64,000 nucleotides of DNA from Candidatus Nitrosopumilus sp. (GCA_029864335.1 JAOTTS010000009.1:1-64000), one strand, 5' to 3'. Shown: positions 45,519-53,192, counted from the first letter of the stretch. Translations and numbers: made by a program. The notes: generated from the letters alone by a model not told the origin.

Positions 45519-45772
45519 ATGAATCTCATATCATAATGTTATTTATGACATTTCAAACAAATCATAACATTTCAAATCTCTTAGTTATCGTCTATTTTCT
45601 CTCACAAATGTGGGACATTTTATTTTCGTTCTTTATCGTTAAAAATAGTGTCCCCTTTCATGAAGGAATTTAGACGGTGTCTTGAGATTAACGGTATTGT
45701 TTGATAATCTTGTATAGGATTATGAAATTCAAATATCATCAGATGATTAATCGATTATTCTCAGAATAAAAA

Positions 45773-46009
45773 TTATTTATGAAAATCAGATTTATTGAAC
45801 TTTAACATGTGTTCTTTTATCATTATTTTAGAACCTTTTTTCATATAGTAAGGGATCTTTTTTTCTGAAAATAATCGGACGTTTATTTTTGCGTTATCTT
45901 CTATAGCTTCGTAAATATCTAAATCAAAATTATCTTCATTGATTTGTTTCCATTTATCCTCCAACTCGCAATAAGCAAAATTGATGTATGTAGTAGTTGG
46001 ATTAGCCAT
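45773..46009 (-). CDS. Small hypothetical protein
   Basis: 78 aa, mixed strand/helix composition, acidic centre (NEDNFDLDIYEAIEDNAK) and basic end (YYMKKGSKIMIKEHML). No motif recognised. Isolated gene. Confidence 0.5.
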   Translation of the reverse strand: MANPTTTYINFAYCELEDKWKQINEDNFDLDIYEAIEDNAKINVRLFSEKKIPYYMKKGSKIMIKEHMLKFNKSDFHK

Positions 46010-46247
46010 AATTATTTGAGTTTTGCATTACCCTTTAATTATTAAGTACAATATCTCTTTTGAGATTAAGAATTGTAGTTATATAGAGGATCATTTCGAT
46101 GAACAAAAAAGAACGGGTTGAGTTATGGTTACCATGCAACAACTGAACATGTCAATCAAATGGATCAGTAGTTAGTGTATGTAGTACTGGATCTTTTTGG
46201 AATTGCTCATATCTTAGGATAAATTATACAACAATTAGAAATTAGAT

Positions 46248-46670
46248 TCATTTAACTACCAATACCTGAATTTTGGATTTGTGTATTATATAATGAGAAA
46301 CACTTCCCAAGAAAAACTCCTTGACTGAGCCCATTCCTCTTGCACCAATAACGATCAAGTCAAAGTTTTGTTTTTGAGCCAATTTGACAATATAGTCGCC
46401 TGGTTTTTGAAACTCTGTAATCTTGGCAGTAAATTTAACTCCGTTTTTTTCTGCAAGTTTTTTAGCTGAATCTAGGAATGTGTCATCTGCGGTTATCTTT
46501 TCAGCATACATCGGTTTCATTCTTCCAAATATTGGAGGAGTTGGCCTTACATACACTGCCTTGATTTCAGCCCCAAGTGGTTTAGCAAGTGCAATCGCAC
46601 TGTTCAAACCTTTCATTGAATTTTTAGAACCATCCAGAGGCACAAGAATTTTTTTTATTTGATCTACCAT
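46248..46670 (-). CDS. Universal stress protein (UspA family)
   Basis: 140 aa. ILVPLDGSKNSMKGL and VIGARGMGSVKEFFLGSVS. Typical ATP-binding Usp monomer. Confidence 0.93.
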   Translation of the reverse strand: MVDQIKKILVPLDGSKNSMKGLNSAIALAKPLGAEIKAVYVRPTPPIFGRMKPMYAEKITADDTFLDSAKKLAEKNGVKFTAKITEFQKPGDYIVKLAQKQNFDLIVIGARGMGSVKEFFLGSVSHYIIHKSKIQVLVVK

Positions 46671-46947
46671 GATTGAACTCGGATAATATTATTAAAAGAG
46701 ATTTTTTTGATTATCAATCTTGGTTTTCATATTTAGCACAGACATATTTTGTTTTTATTTTTTAGAAAAACAAAAAGAGATATCACATGGCAGCAAGAAG
46801 TAAAATAATGATAGGTCTCAATAAATAATATTACAAAAATAAATGAGAATTTAAACTATAATTAATCAAAATTTTACTTCCCTATGAGTCACATCAGTAA
46901 TTATTGTCTGAAATTATGACATCATTTGTTTTAATCAAATATTCTTA

Positions 46948-47151
46948 TTATCTCACCCTAAGTAAATCATGTTCTGCCAGATCATCAACTATTAACTGCT
47001 CAGCTTTGTTTAATTCTGAGTGGATCTCTGAAATCTTCTGCATTATCACTGGGTAACTTTTTTCCTCCTCAACCATATGTATTGCAGCTGCCACATCAGT
47101 TTTTACTGCTTGTAGTTTTTCTGCTACTTCTGGCAATTTGTGATGAACCAT
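46948..47151 (-). CDS. Small helical protein resembling CsoR/FrmR (DUF156)
   Basis: 67 aa predicted as three helices (PEVAEKLQAVKTDVAAAIHM, YPVIMQKISEIHSELNKAEQL, VDDLAEHDLL). The arrangement resembles the DUF156 fold of metal or aldehyde-sensing repressors, but the Cys metal ligand of CsoR is absent. Could be a divergent sensor or an unrelated bundle. Confidence 0.45.
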   Translation of the reverse strand: MVHHKLPEVAEKLQAVKTDVAAAIHMVEEEKSYPVIMQKISEIHSELNKAEQLIVDDLAEHDLLRVR

Positions 47152-47333
47152 AATAAATTTGGCAAAACATTGTATTTAATCCAGTCATACAATAACATAA
47201 AAATTCGTTTAATATGATGACAAAAACTGAATATTGTCAATATTCTTTTAGCAGTTCTGTATCCTCCTTAATCATCTGCTGCTAGATTTCCCATAAAGTA
47301 AGTTTACTACACAAAATCTGATTTTGCTTCAAG

Positions 47334-47531
47334 TTATTTTATAATCCTTAGCTCATAATATTGACAATCAATTGAATTATTTTGATTTTTGTTGTTATTG
47401 GTTCCATTTCGTTTTTCACAATACTTTTCTGCCTTATCCATTGTGGCAAAAACCATAGGCGGTGTCATCATTTTACCATCGTAACAAGTAGCAATTACAA
47501 CATAGACGATACGAGTTAGTTTATCTGTCAT
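47334..47531 (-). CDS. Tandem paralogue 3 (aromatic/Cys small protein)
   Basis: 65 aa, the most divergent of the three: YVVIATCYDG, VFATMDKAEKYCEKRNG, CQYYELRII. Matches the other two in the order strand, KK/DKA-x-C, and YY/KE-EL end. ATG overlaps the upstream stop (ATGA at 47528-47531). Confidence 0.65.
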   Translation of the reverse strand: MTDKLTRIVYVVIATCYDGKMMTPPMVFATMDKAEKYCEKRNGTNNNKNQNNSIDCQYYELRIIK

Positions 47532-47701
47532 TGAAAAAGTTCAACTTCCTTATAGTACCATAATCGTGAAGGCAAGCCTATGTTTTCATTTTTCTTATCA
47601 CACCATTTGTCAGCTTTCTTTTTACTAAAGAAAACTGGACCAACATCTTCGGAATTTCCACCAGCCTGTAAGCATACATAACATTTCTGATTGATTGTCA
47701 T
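47528..47701 (-). CDS. Tandem paralogue 2 (aromatic/Cys small protein)
   Basis: 57 aa from ATG 47701, which overlaps the upstream stop as ATGA and is therefore preferred over ATG 47734. KCYVCLQAGG, EDVGPVFFSKKKADKWCDKKN, RLWYYKEVEL. Close in pattern to paralogue 1. Confidence 0.7.
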   Translation of the reverse strand: MTINQKCYVCLQAGGNSEDVGPVFFSKKKADKWCDKKNENIGLPSRLWYYKEVELFQ

Positions 47702-47889
47702 CGTAACTCGATCTCCTTTAGATACCATTCCCATGCAGGACCTAACTTATTGTCTTTGTTTTTCACCTTGCACCATTTCCCCTCTTCTTTTTTAATCAAA
47801 AATGCAGGACCTACATCCATAAATTCGCCATGAGGGGCATTTAGGGCCATATAACATTTTGATGAACTGTTTGTTTTCAAATCAAACAC
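47698..47889 (-). CDS. Tandem paralogue 1 (aromatic/Cys small protein)
   Basis: 63 aa: KCYMALNAPHG, MDVGPAFLIKKEEGKWCKVKN, WEWYLKEIEL. Shared core with paralogue 2: KCY, DVGP-F, KK, KWC-KN, W-Y-KE-EL. First of three genes joined by ATGA overlaps. Function and family unknown; one invariant Cys in each WC/YC. Confidence 0.65.
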   Translation of the reverse strand: MFDLKTNSSSKCYMALNAPHGEFMDVGPAFLIKKEEGKWCKVKNKDNKLGPAWEWYLKEIELR

Positions 47890-47940
47890 TCTAATCCTTT
47901 TTTTACGTTGTTGTGCAATCCTTGGTGATGCTATATGACA

Positions 47941-48198
47941 TCACTTCCTATATGTCGACATAATACTCTGCTTTTTATTTTCATCAAGAAAACCCATAAC
48001 AGTTTTGGAAAATTTTTTTAGTTCTTCAACAAACTTTTCTATCTCACTATGCAAGCCTTCACTTCTTGAGGCATGTGATTCTTTTTTGGCAGTCTGCTGT
48101 GAGTAAAATCCTATATGTGTTACTGAGTTTAGGCAATATCCTAATTTTTGATTATCATTTTGATTAATTGCTTCAATCTCTTTTGAATTCTTGACCTT
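47941..48198 (-). CDS. Coding-like frame without a standard start, downstream of the RAM protein
   Basis: Open from the TAA at 48199-48201 to the TGA at 47941. Residues look real: KLGYCLNSVTHIGFYSQQ, then HSEIEKFVEELKKFSKTVMG and DENKKQSIMS, with a helix rich in E/K. No ATG, GTG or TTG lies before the plausible beginning, so it may start at ATT, be reached by frameshift from the RAM gene it overlaps, or be a pseudogene. Confidence 0.4.
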   Translation of the reverse strand, partial: KVKNSKEIEAINQNDNQKLGYCLNSVTHIGFYSQQTAKKESHASRSEGLHSEIEKFVEELKKFSKTVMGFLDENKKQSIMSTYRK

Positions 48199-48424
48199 TT
48201 ATTCCCATAACGGTAATTGTTGATATGATGTCAGGTAATTTACGTATCTGCCAAGTAATTGCTTCTCTTAATGCATCTGCTGAATCTGACACAACTTTGG
48301 CAACAATATCATAGGCCCCAAAAGTTCCATGAATCTCTTTAACACACAAAATATTTTTTAGCTCATCAATGATTTCTTCTTCTTTGCCTAGTATGCAGTT
48401 GATGAGAACATATGCCGTAGCCAT
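48173..48424 (-). CDS. Stand-alone RAM (Lrp/AsnC ligand-binding) protein
   Basis: 83 aa, RAM domain only: TAYVLINCILGKEEEIIDEL, HGTFGAYDIVAKV, ITVMGIKG. No DNA-binding HTH. Such proteins bind amino acids and may modify full Lrp regulators. The zinc-ribbon microgene ends 2 nt upstream, so the two are likely co-translated; compare the fused version at 50489. Confidence 0.85.
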   Translation of the reverse strand: MATAYVLINCILGKEEEIIDELKNILCVKEIHGTFGAYDIVAKVVSDSADALREAITWQIRKLPDIISTITVMGIKGQEFKRD

Positions 48425-48426
48425 TA

Positions 48427-48546
48427 CTATACCAGCTCATATGGGCTGACCCATCCCCCACAAGAACGACAAATCAGCATGCCATCTTCATCCTCATAGC
48501 TTTCAGATCCTGGTGGACATTCACATTTGGATATAACAACATCCAT
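48427..48546 (-). CDS. Zinc-ribbon-like microprotein
   Basis: 39 aa: KCECPPGSESYEDEDG, then CRSCGGWVSPYELV. Paralogue of 35810-35917 (shared CxCPP...DG...C-SCGGW). Ends 2 nt before the ATG of the RAM gene. Confidence 0.65.
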   Translation of the reverse strand: MDVVISKCECPPGSESYEDEDGMLICRSCGGWVSPYELV

Positions 48547-48907
48547 GCTTAATTTTATCAATAATAGTTATTATAATACCAACATAATTCAAAGTAAAGT
48601 TATTTGAAATTATAATAGATTTTTGTACAAATTTTAATAAAAACATGAGAGACAGTTAGTTTGCTTTGCAGACAAATCATGAGTATAAAATCTGGTCTGA
48701 ATAACTTGTTCCTGCTTGGTATGACCGTTATGACTTTGGATTCACGGTGGGATTTACAGTTTTGTTGACTAGTTAAATTACAGATTTAAATGGAAAAATT
48801 CAATTATTTTCAACAGATAGGATTTGTGAAATGCTTGCTTATTTTTAATCATAACACAAACAAGGTTACACTTTTAGTATGATCAAGAAGATGTCCATCA
48901 ATTTGTC
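48547..48907. other. Gap upstream of the HD hydrolase
   Basis: 361 bp. A short hydrophobic frame from ATG 48679 (MSIKSGLNNLFLLGMTVMT) would run on as a membrane segment only if one base were inserted, so it may be a relic. Otherwise nothing recognised. Confidence 0.3.
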
Positions 48908-49474
48908 ATGAATAAAAACCCAAAACTAGAACTTGCTGAAACGTTAGCAAGAAAAAAACACATGGGTCAATTAAGAAAGGATGGGATAACTCCTTTCTCA
49001 GAACATCTAGAAAGTGTAGTTGATACGTTAAAACAACTAGGGATAAAAGATCAAGAGGTTTTATGCGCCGGATGGCTTCATGATTCAATAGAGAATACGG
49101 ATACTGACTATGATGAGCTAAGTCAGATTTTTGGAAAAACAGTTGCTTTACTTGTTGTATCATTGACAAAAGATAAATCCCTTCCAAAAAAACAAAGGGA
49201 GTTACAATATGTCAAGATTTTAAAAAACTCCCCTCTAGATGCTAAGATGATTAAGCTTTGTGATGTCTCCTCTAACCTTAATGCTATTCACAAGTCTGGT
49301 CTTTCAAATGAAATGAAGGCAAAAAAGGTAAGGCAGATTAATAATTACCTTGATGTTATTAAAAACGATATATTTGAAAATATTTCATGCTATTCAAATG
49401 TTGAATCCATACTAACTGGAATAAATAATATCCTATTCCATTACGGGTTGCAACCAGCAAAAGCAAATATCTGA
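48908..49474 (+). CDS. HD-domain hydrolase (SpoT/MESH1-like)
   Basis: 188 aa. HMGQLRKDGITPFSEHL, GWLHDSIENTDTDYDEL and KMIKLCDVSSNLNAI match the HD phosphohydrolase domain of RelA/SpoT and MESH1, including H, HD and the later D. No synthetase or TGS domain. Possibly hydrolyses ppGpp-like nucleotides or another phosphate ester. Confidence 0.82.
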   Translation: MNKNPKLELAETLARKKHMGQLRKDGITPFSEHLESVVDTLKQLGIKDQEVLCAGWLHDSIENTDTDYDELSQIFGKTVALLVVSLTKDKSLPKKQRELQYVKILKNSPLDAKMIKLCDVSSNLNAIHKSGLSNEMKAKKVRQINNYLDVIKNDIFENISCYSNVESILTGINNILFHYGLQPAKANI

Positions 49475-49506
49475 TGAATTTGATTATAAATTAAGAGTTT
49501 GATAAA

Positions 49507-49821
49507 ATGAGACCGATTAAGTGCTGGCAAATAATAATTAGAATGAGAAGAAATGACAAGACGTCTAAAAAACGCACATTTGAGGTGGTTTTAGATTTCT
49601 TAAAAAAGAATAAAATTTCAGGAGCCACTGTCTGGACTGGCGTTGACGGATACGGAAAGAGAGGAGATGCAAAATTAAGGATTGAAGGACTTTTGATGAA
49701 TAACCCATTGTTAATTGAAATAATAGATAAAAGATCAAAACTACAGCCACTGTTGCCGGACATCAAGCAGATTGTGGACGATGAGGGTCTTGTTACTTTT
49801 AGTGAGGTCAATGCACTTTAA
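49507..49821 (+). CDS. DUF190 family (PII-like) protein
   Basis: 104 aa. FEVVLDFLKKNKISGATVWTG, GYGKRGDAKLRIEG and IEIIDKRSKLQPLLPDI match DUF190, a ferredoxin-like fold related to PII signal proteins. Could sense a nucleotide. Follows the HD gene by 32 nt. Confidence 0.78.
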   Translation: MRPIKCWQIIIRMRRNDKTSKKRTFEVVLDFLKKNKISGATVWTGVDGYGKRGDAKLRIEGLLMNNPLLIEIIDKRSKLQPLLPDIKQIVDDEGLVTFSEVNAL

Positions 49822-49996
49822 ACAGAATTAGTTCCTTTGGAATTGACAGACTGCTTTCCAAATAAAATTAATTGGCATCCTTCCAAAAATTACTCCTATT
49901 CAAAATCTTTACCATTAACACATTCCAAATCATCAAATAGTAGTTTTTTTCTAATTAAAATTTCAAACAAATAACCAATCTACAAAAATTACAAAA

Positions 49997-50203
49997 TCAA
50001 TTGTCCTTTAATTCCACACAAGACATCAATTTTTCTCCTTTAGCCTCCCATATTGTTTGTTCCTCAATTTCATAGAGATAGGCCTTCTCTATTTCCTCAT
50101 ACTCTCTTTCTTCCTTGCTATGTAATTCTAGTTTCTTTAAGGCTTCAAAGTGATAATCCTCTAAAACTTTTCCATGTTTTGGACATTGTATTACCCATGC
50201 CAT
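49997..50203 (-). CDS. Small hypothetical protein
   Basis: 68 aa, Glu-rich and helical after a CPKHGK start (KLELHSKEEREYEEIEKAYL). Single Cys/His pair near the N-terminus. Unrecognised. Confidence 0.5.
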   Translation of the reverse strand: MAWVIQCPKHGKVLEDYHFEALKKLELHSKEEREYEEIEKAYLYEIEEQTIWEAKGEKLMSCVELKDN

Positions 50204-50348
50204 ATTAACTCAGTTTTATTTGTCCTTTGATAAATATAAGTAATATTTGATTAAAACTATAAATTTATAAAAATATTCATGGATATTCTATATTTATTTT
50301 AAGAAATACTATAAAATACTTCAAATATAATCTCTATGAATCTATGAT

Positions 50349-50492
50349 ATGGCAATGCTAGAGAAGACACGAAAAAGAGATTTGGATGATAAAAAAATTG
50401 AAAAATTTCATGCAAAGAAAACAAAATTTTATAACAACTATGAAATGATTTTTGAAGAATCTCTCAGAGACGCAATGGGTCAGGGTTGGTGA
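50349..50492 (+). CDS. Small basic helical protein coupled to RAM-zinc gene
   Basis: 47 aa, Lys-rich (EKTRKRDLDDKKIEKFHAKK) and ending AMGQGW. Its TGA overlaps the GTG start of the next gene as GTGA, the best evidence that it is translated. Confidence 0.5.
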   Translation: MAMLEKTRKRDLDDKKIEKFHAKKTKFYNNYEMIFEESLRDAMGQGW

Positions 50493-50941
50493 CAGTGAAA
50501 GAAAATAATCAGAAAATGGTGGGAGCACATATTCTGATAAATTGTGGAATTGATGAAAAAGAAGCACTGCTTGACAGGATAAGCAATCTTGAAAATGTAG
50601 CAGAGATAAATAATGTTTCAGGAAGTTATGGCATAATCACAAAAATTAATGCAAACAATACAAAATCATTAATGACAACTATTAGAGATGAGTTAGGTAA
50701 GATGATAAACATTGATTCTACAATCACATTGGTTCATACGGATTTACAAAATCCACATAACATGACAGGTAAAATAAATCTGATTTCCAATAAAAAGGAT
50801 AGTCATGATTCTACAGATTATGACTATACATGTTGTGATCAATGTGGTTTGCTGTTACCTCACTGTCATTGTACTTGTCCATATTGTGGAGAAAGAGACC
50901 GTTGTGAGTGTGCTCTTTTTGATGCAGCAACAGGTGGATAA
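50489..50941 (+). CDS. RAM domain fused to a Cys/His-rich C-terminus
   Basis: 150 aa from GTG 50489. First part: RAM-type ligand-binding domain (GAHILINCGIDEKEALLDRI, VSGSYGIITKI). The last 40 residues hold CCDQCG, HCHCTCPYCGERDRCEC, at least nine Cys, a dense metal site. The combination of RAM and zinc module repeats what is encoded as two genes at 48173-48546. Eight nt before the oxidoreductase subunit. Confidence 0.75.
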   Translation: MTVKENNQKMVGAHILINCGIDEKEALLDRISNLENVAEINNVSGSYGIITKINANNTKSLMTTIRDELGKMINIDSTITLVHTDLQNPHNMTGKINLISNKKDSHDSTDYDYTCCDQCGLLLPHCHCTCPYCGERDRCECALFDAATGG

Positions 50942-50949
50942 TAAAATAA

Positions 50950-51918
50950 ATGACACTCAGACTAGCTGACTACAAGACTGAAGTGCACAATGACTGGTGT
51001 CCTGGCTGTGGGGATTTTGGTATTATTAATGCAATTCAAATGGCATTAGCTGAACTACAGATACAAAGAGACAAGTCAGTTGTTTTTTCTGGAATTGGCT
51101 GCTCTGGAAAGACGGCGCATTTTATCAACATTAATGGCATGCATGTGCCACATGGACGACTACTAACATATGCACAAGGTGCCAAAATAGCAAATCCCAA
51201 GCTGACAGTTATTGGTACTGCAGGAGATGGGGATGGATTGGGAATTGGTGCAGGACATTTTGTGGCGGCTGGAAGAAGAAATGTGGATATGACATACATG
51301 ATATATGATAACGGAGTTTATGGGTTAACAAAGGGTCAGGCTTCACCTACGCTGAAGCTGGGTGAACAAACAAAGTCACTTTCTAATCCCAATCCAAATT
51401 ATGATGTAAATCCAATTGGGCTAGCAATAGCAAGTGGGTTTACTTTTGTTGCAAGGAGTTACTCTTACAGCATAAAACATCTTGTCAAAACAATTGTGCG
51501 TGCGATTAAACACAAAGGATTAGCACTCATACAGATCTTACAGCCTTGTCCAACATACAATGACATCAATACACGAGATTGGTATGCAGGTAGTGACAAC
51601 ATAGACGAAACTACAAAAAAACCAATTCCACGTCTTTATGATCTGCAAGAGACAGGATACGACCCAATTGTCCACTACAACTCGACTGCAGATTTAGATG
51701 AGAAACTAACTCAAGCCTTGGTAAAGTCATTAGAATGGGGAGATAAAATTCCAATAGGAATATTTTACAAAAACGAGATTATCTCGACTTTTGGTAAGCG
51801 AATAAGGGATATTGTTCCAAACTATCTTGAAAACCCACCAGCAATACAAACCATTTCAACAAAAGATGGGAAACCAACAACAGATATATCTGAAATTCTT
51901 AGTTCGCTAAAGGTTTGA
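50950..51918 (+). CDS. korB: 2-oxoacid:ferredoxin oxidoreductase beta subunit
   Basis: 322 aa. DWCPGCGDFGI, SGIGCSGKTAHF, and the TPP motif GDGDGLGIGAGHF...YDNGVYGLTKGQ. Binds thiamine diphosphate and a [4Fe-4S] cluster. The alpha/gamma partner that is normally adjacent is missing, so this is an orphan beta subunit or uses an alpha chain encoded elsewhere. Substrate (2-oxoglutarate, pyruvate) not decidable. Confidence 0.9.
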   Translation: MTLRLADYKTEVHNDWCPGCGDFGIINAIQMALAELQIQRDKSVVFSGIGCSGKTAHFININGMHVPHGRLLTYAQGAKIANPKLTVIGTAGDGDGLGIGAGHFVAAGRRNVDMTYMIYDNGVYGLTKGQASPTLKLGEQTKSLSNPNPNYDVNPIGLAIASGFTFVARSYSYSIKHLVKTIVRAIKHKGLALIQILQPCPTYNDINTRDWYAGSDNIDETTKKPIPRLYDLQETGYDPIVHYNSTADLDEKLTQALVKSLEWGDKIPIGIFYKNEIISTFGKRIRDIVPNYLENPPAIQTISTKDGKPTTDISEILSSLKV

Positions 51919-52066
51919 ATGCTAGAAATTAATTGAAAATGATGATTAATATTTTTTAGATGGAAAGTAAATGAAAATACAAATTAATTTGAAATTTTCA
52001 TATTATTAATCGTGTAAGAAATTGTATTCCCTCCTTTTTGTGGCGTTTTATCGATTGTATATTTAT

Positions 52067-52192
52067 CTAGTTTATTTTAAAAACTATTTTGGTTTCATTT
52101 AAAGATAATTTGCACAATCCTGCATTACATATATCACACACATAGCCATCACTTATTCTCTTACAGCCGCAATTACAAGCACATTGGGACAT
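52067..52192 (-). CDS. Cys-rich microprotein
   Basis: 41 aa: MSQCACNCGCKRISDGYVCDICNAGLC with eight Cys in 27 residues (longest piece CACNCGCKRISDG), then a short tail. Metal-binding by appearance. ATG to TAG; no known family. Confidence 0.5.
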   Translation of the reverse strand: MSQCACNCGCKRISDGYVCDICNAGLCKLSLNETKIVFKIN

Positions 52193-52212
52193 TCATTATC
52201 CCATTTCCTTTT

Positions 52213-52323
52213 TTATTCGAGTGGTTCGGGGTGTCCTTTTCCACGAAGTGCAAAAAGTACTGCTGCAAGTGTAATGGCAACTCCAATTGCAGCACCGTAT
52301 GCTGCAAGTCCAGCTTCTGCCAT
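52213..52323 (-). CDS. Single-span membrane microprotein
   Basis: 36 aa: Ala/Gly-rich helix (GLAAYGAAIGVAITLAAVLF) and a polar tail RGKGHPEPLE. Looks like a small subunit of a membrane complex; partner unknown. Twenty nt upstream of the Cys-rich gene on the same strand. Confidence 0.5.
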   Translation of the reverse strand: MAEAGLAAYGAAIGVAITLAAVLFALRGKGHPEPLE

Positions 52324-52463
52324 GAAATAGTTAATGCAAAATTAACAATAAACATAACTGTATCAAAATGAACAATTTGTTTAATTTGATATTGTAAAAC
52401 CTGACAAGTTTTCATTATTGTGATGCTCTACTTTATTGAAGATGTAACCATATTAATTTCAGA

Positions 52464-52622
52464 TTGAATATCTATGATACAAAATCCATCTCATGTGCAA
52501 TCTGTGGACAAACAATTGGTGAAGTTGATTATGATGCAGAGATTATTCGTCCAAAATGTGGCCAATGCTCAAATCCTACTCCTCACGTTAAAGACAAAAT
52601 GCCTTATTTGATTTCTCACTAG
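52464..52622 (+). CDS. Small zinc-ribbon protein
   Basis: 52 aa from TTG 52464. CAICGQTIGE and KCGQCSNP give two Cys pairs about 21 residues apart. Divergent from the membrane microprotein. The start codon is uncertain. Confidence 0.5.
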   Translation: MNIYDTKSISCAICGQTIGEVDYDAEIIRPKCGQCSNPTPHVKDKMPYLISH

Positions 52623-52636
52623 TCTTCCAACTCATG

Positions 52637-52646
52637 TTTACAAATA
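52637..52646 (+). promoter_or_regulatory. TATA-box candidate for the RNA at 52667
   Basis: TTTACAAATA, centred about 26 nt before the first base of the RNA's closing stem. Confidence 0.35.
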
Positions 52647-52666
52647 CCATAACAAGATAATTAAAT

Positions 52667-52756
52667 GGCGTAACCCCATTTTTGCAGAACGCTGAGAGAT
52701 TACCTCTCTTGCCAGGTCAAAGACCTGTTTACCATTTTTGTTCTGTGTGTTACGCC
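52667..52756 (+). ncRNA. Predicted structured RNA with nested stems and two hairpins
   Basis: 90 nt. Closing stem GGCGTAAC (52667-52674) with GTTACGCC (52749-52756), 8 pairs. Second stem GCAGAAC (52684-52690) with GTTCTGT (52740-52746), 7 pairs. Within it, hairpin GAGAG-ATTAC-CTCTC (52694-52708) and hairpin CAGGTC-AAA-GACCTG (52713-52727). GC content is far above that of the surrounding gap. A further GATGTC-TAGT-GACATC stem follows at 52774-52789. No known family recognised. Confidence 0.6.
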
Positions 52757-53077
52757 GCCTATTCAACATGTCGGATGTCTAGTGACATCAAACATCCTTA
52801 GTAATTGAGATATTTAATATTTAATGCAATACTTTTGAACATTTGTTTAATCAGGGTTGTATACTTTTTTGGATCCAATTCCGTCTACAAAGTTCTCCAT
52901 TCGTTATGCATTGGTTTGACGGAATTAAATTATGATTAGAAGAAAGATACTATTTTTGTATTTATTACGTAAAACAGAATACAAATGAAATTATGCAAAA
53001 CCACTAGAATTGCTAAATTGTGGGTCTTTTTTTTTAAAATTTAGATCAGACTTTAGTGTTATTTTGACGTATCTTAT

Positions 53078-53160
53078 ATAACGAGGAAATGCTGTCAATC
53101 GCAGAACTGGGTGGCAGGTGGTAATGGAATAGTTTTGTTTTCCAGTCATGTCCTCGTTGT
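53078..53160. ncRNA. Weaker structured-RNA candidate
   Basis: GC-rich island in an AT-rich gap. AACGAGGA (53080-53087) pairs with TCCTCGTT (53151-53158), then one mismatch and ATG/CAT; the interior offers ACTGG/CCAGT. A TATATAA overlaps its left end, which is the wrong place for a plus-strand promoter. Strand uncertain. Confidence 0.3.
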
Positions 53161-53192
53161 CCTATGATTGATAGTTAGTACGGTGTAAAAAA

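Larger units (their letters stand above)
45277..45772. other. Gap with 21-bp repeat and a hairpin
   Basis: 496 bp. Contains repeat copy 2 (45355-45375), a doubtful 40-aa frame at 45396-45518 and an extended stem: GGGACA (45612-45617) with TGTCCC (45649-45654), continued by TATTTT/AAAATA. Confidence 0.4.

Noticed and set aside
48679-48768. Short hydrophobic frame starting MSIKSGLNN
   Set aside because: Needs a one-base insertion to become a full membrane segment; too short to call.
52667-52756. tRNA or TPP riboswitch
   Set aside because: No T-loop or anticodon arm, and the conserved thiamine riboswitch words are missing apart from a chance CTGAGA.
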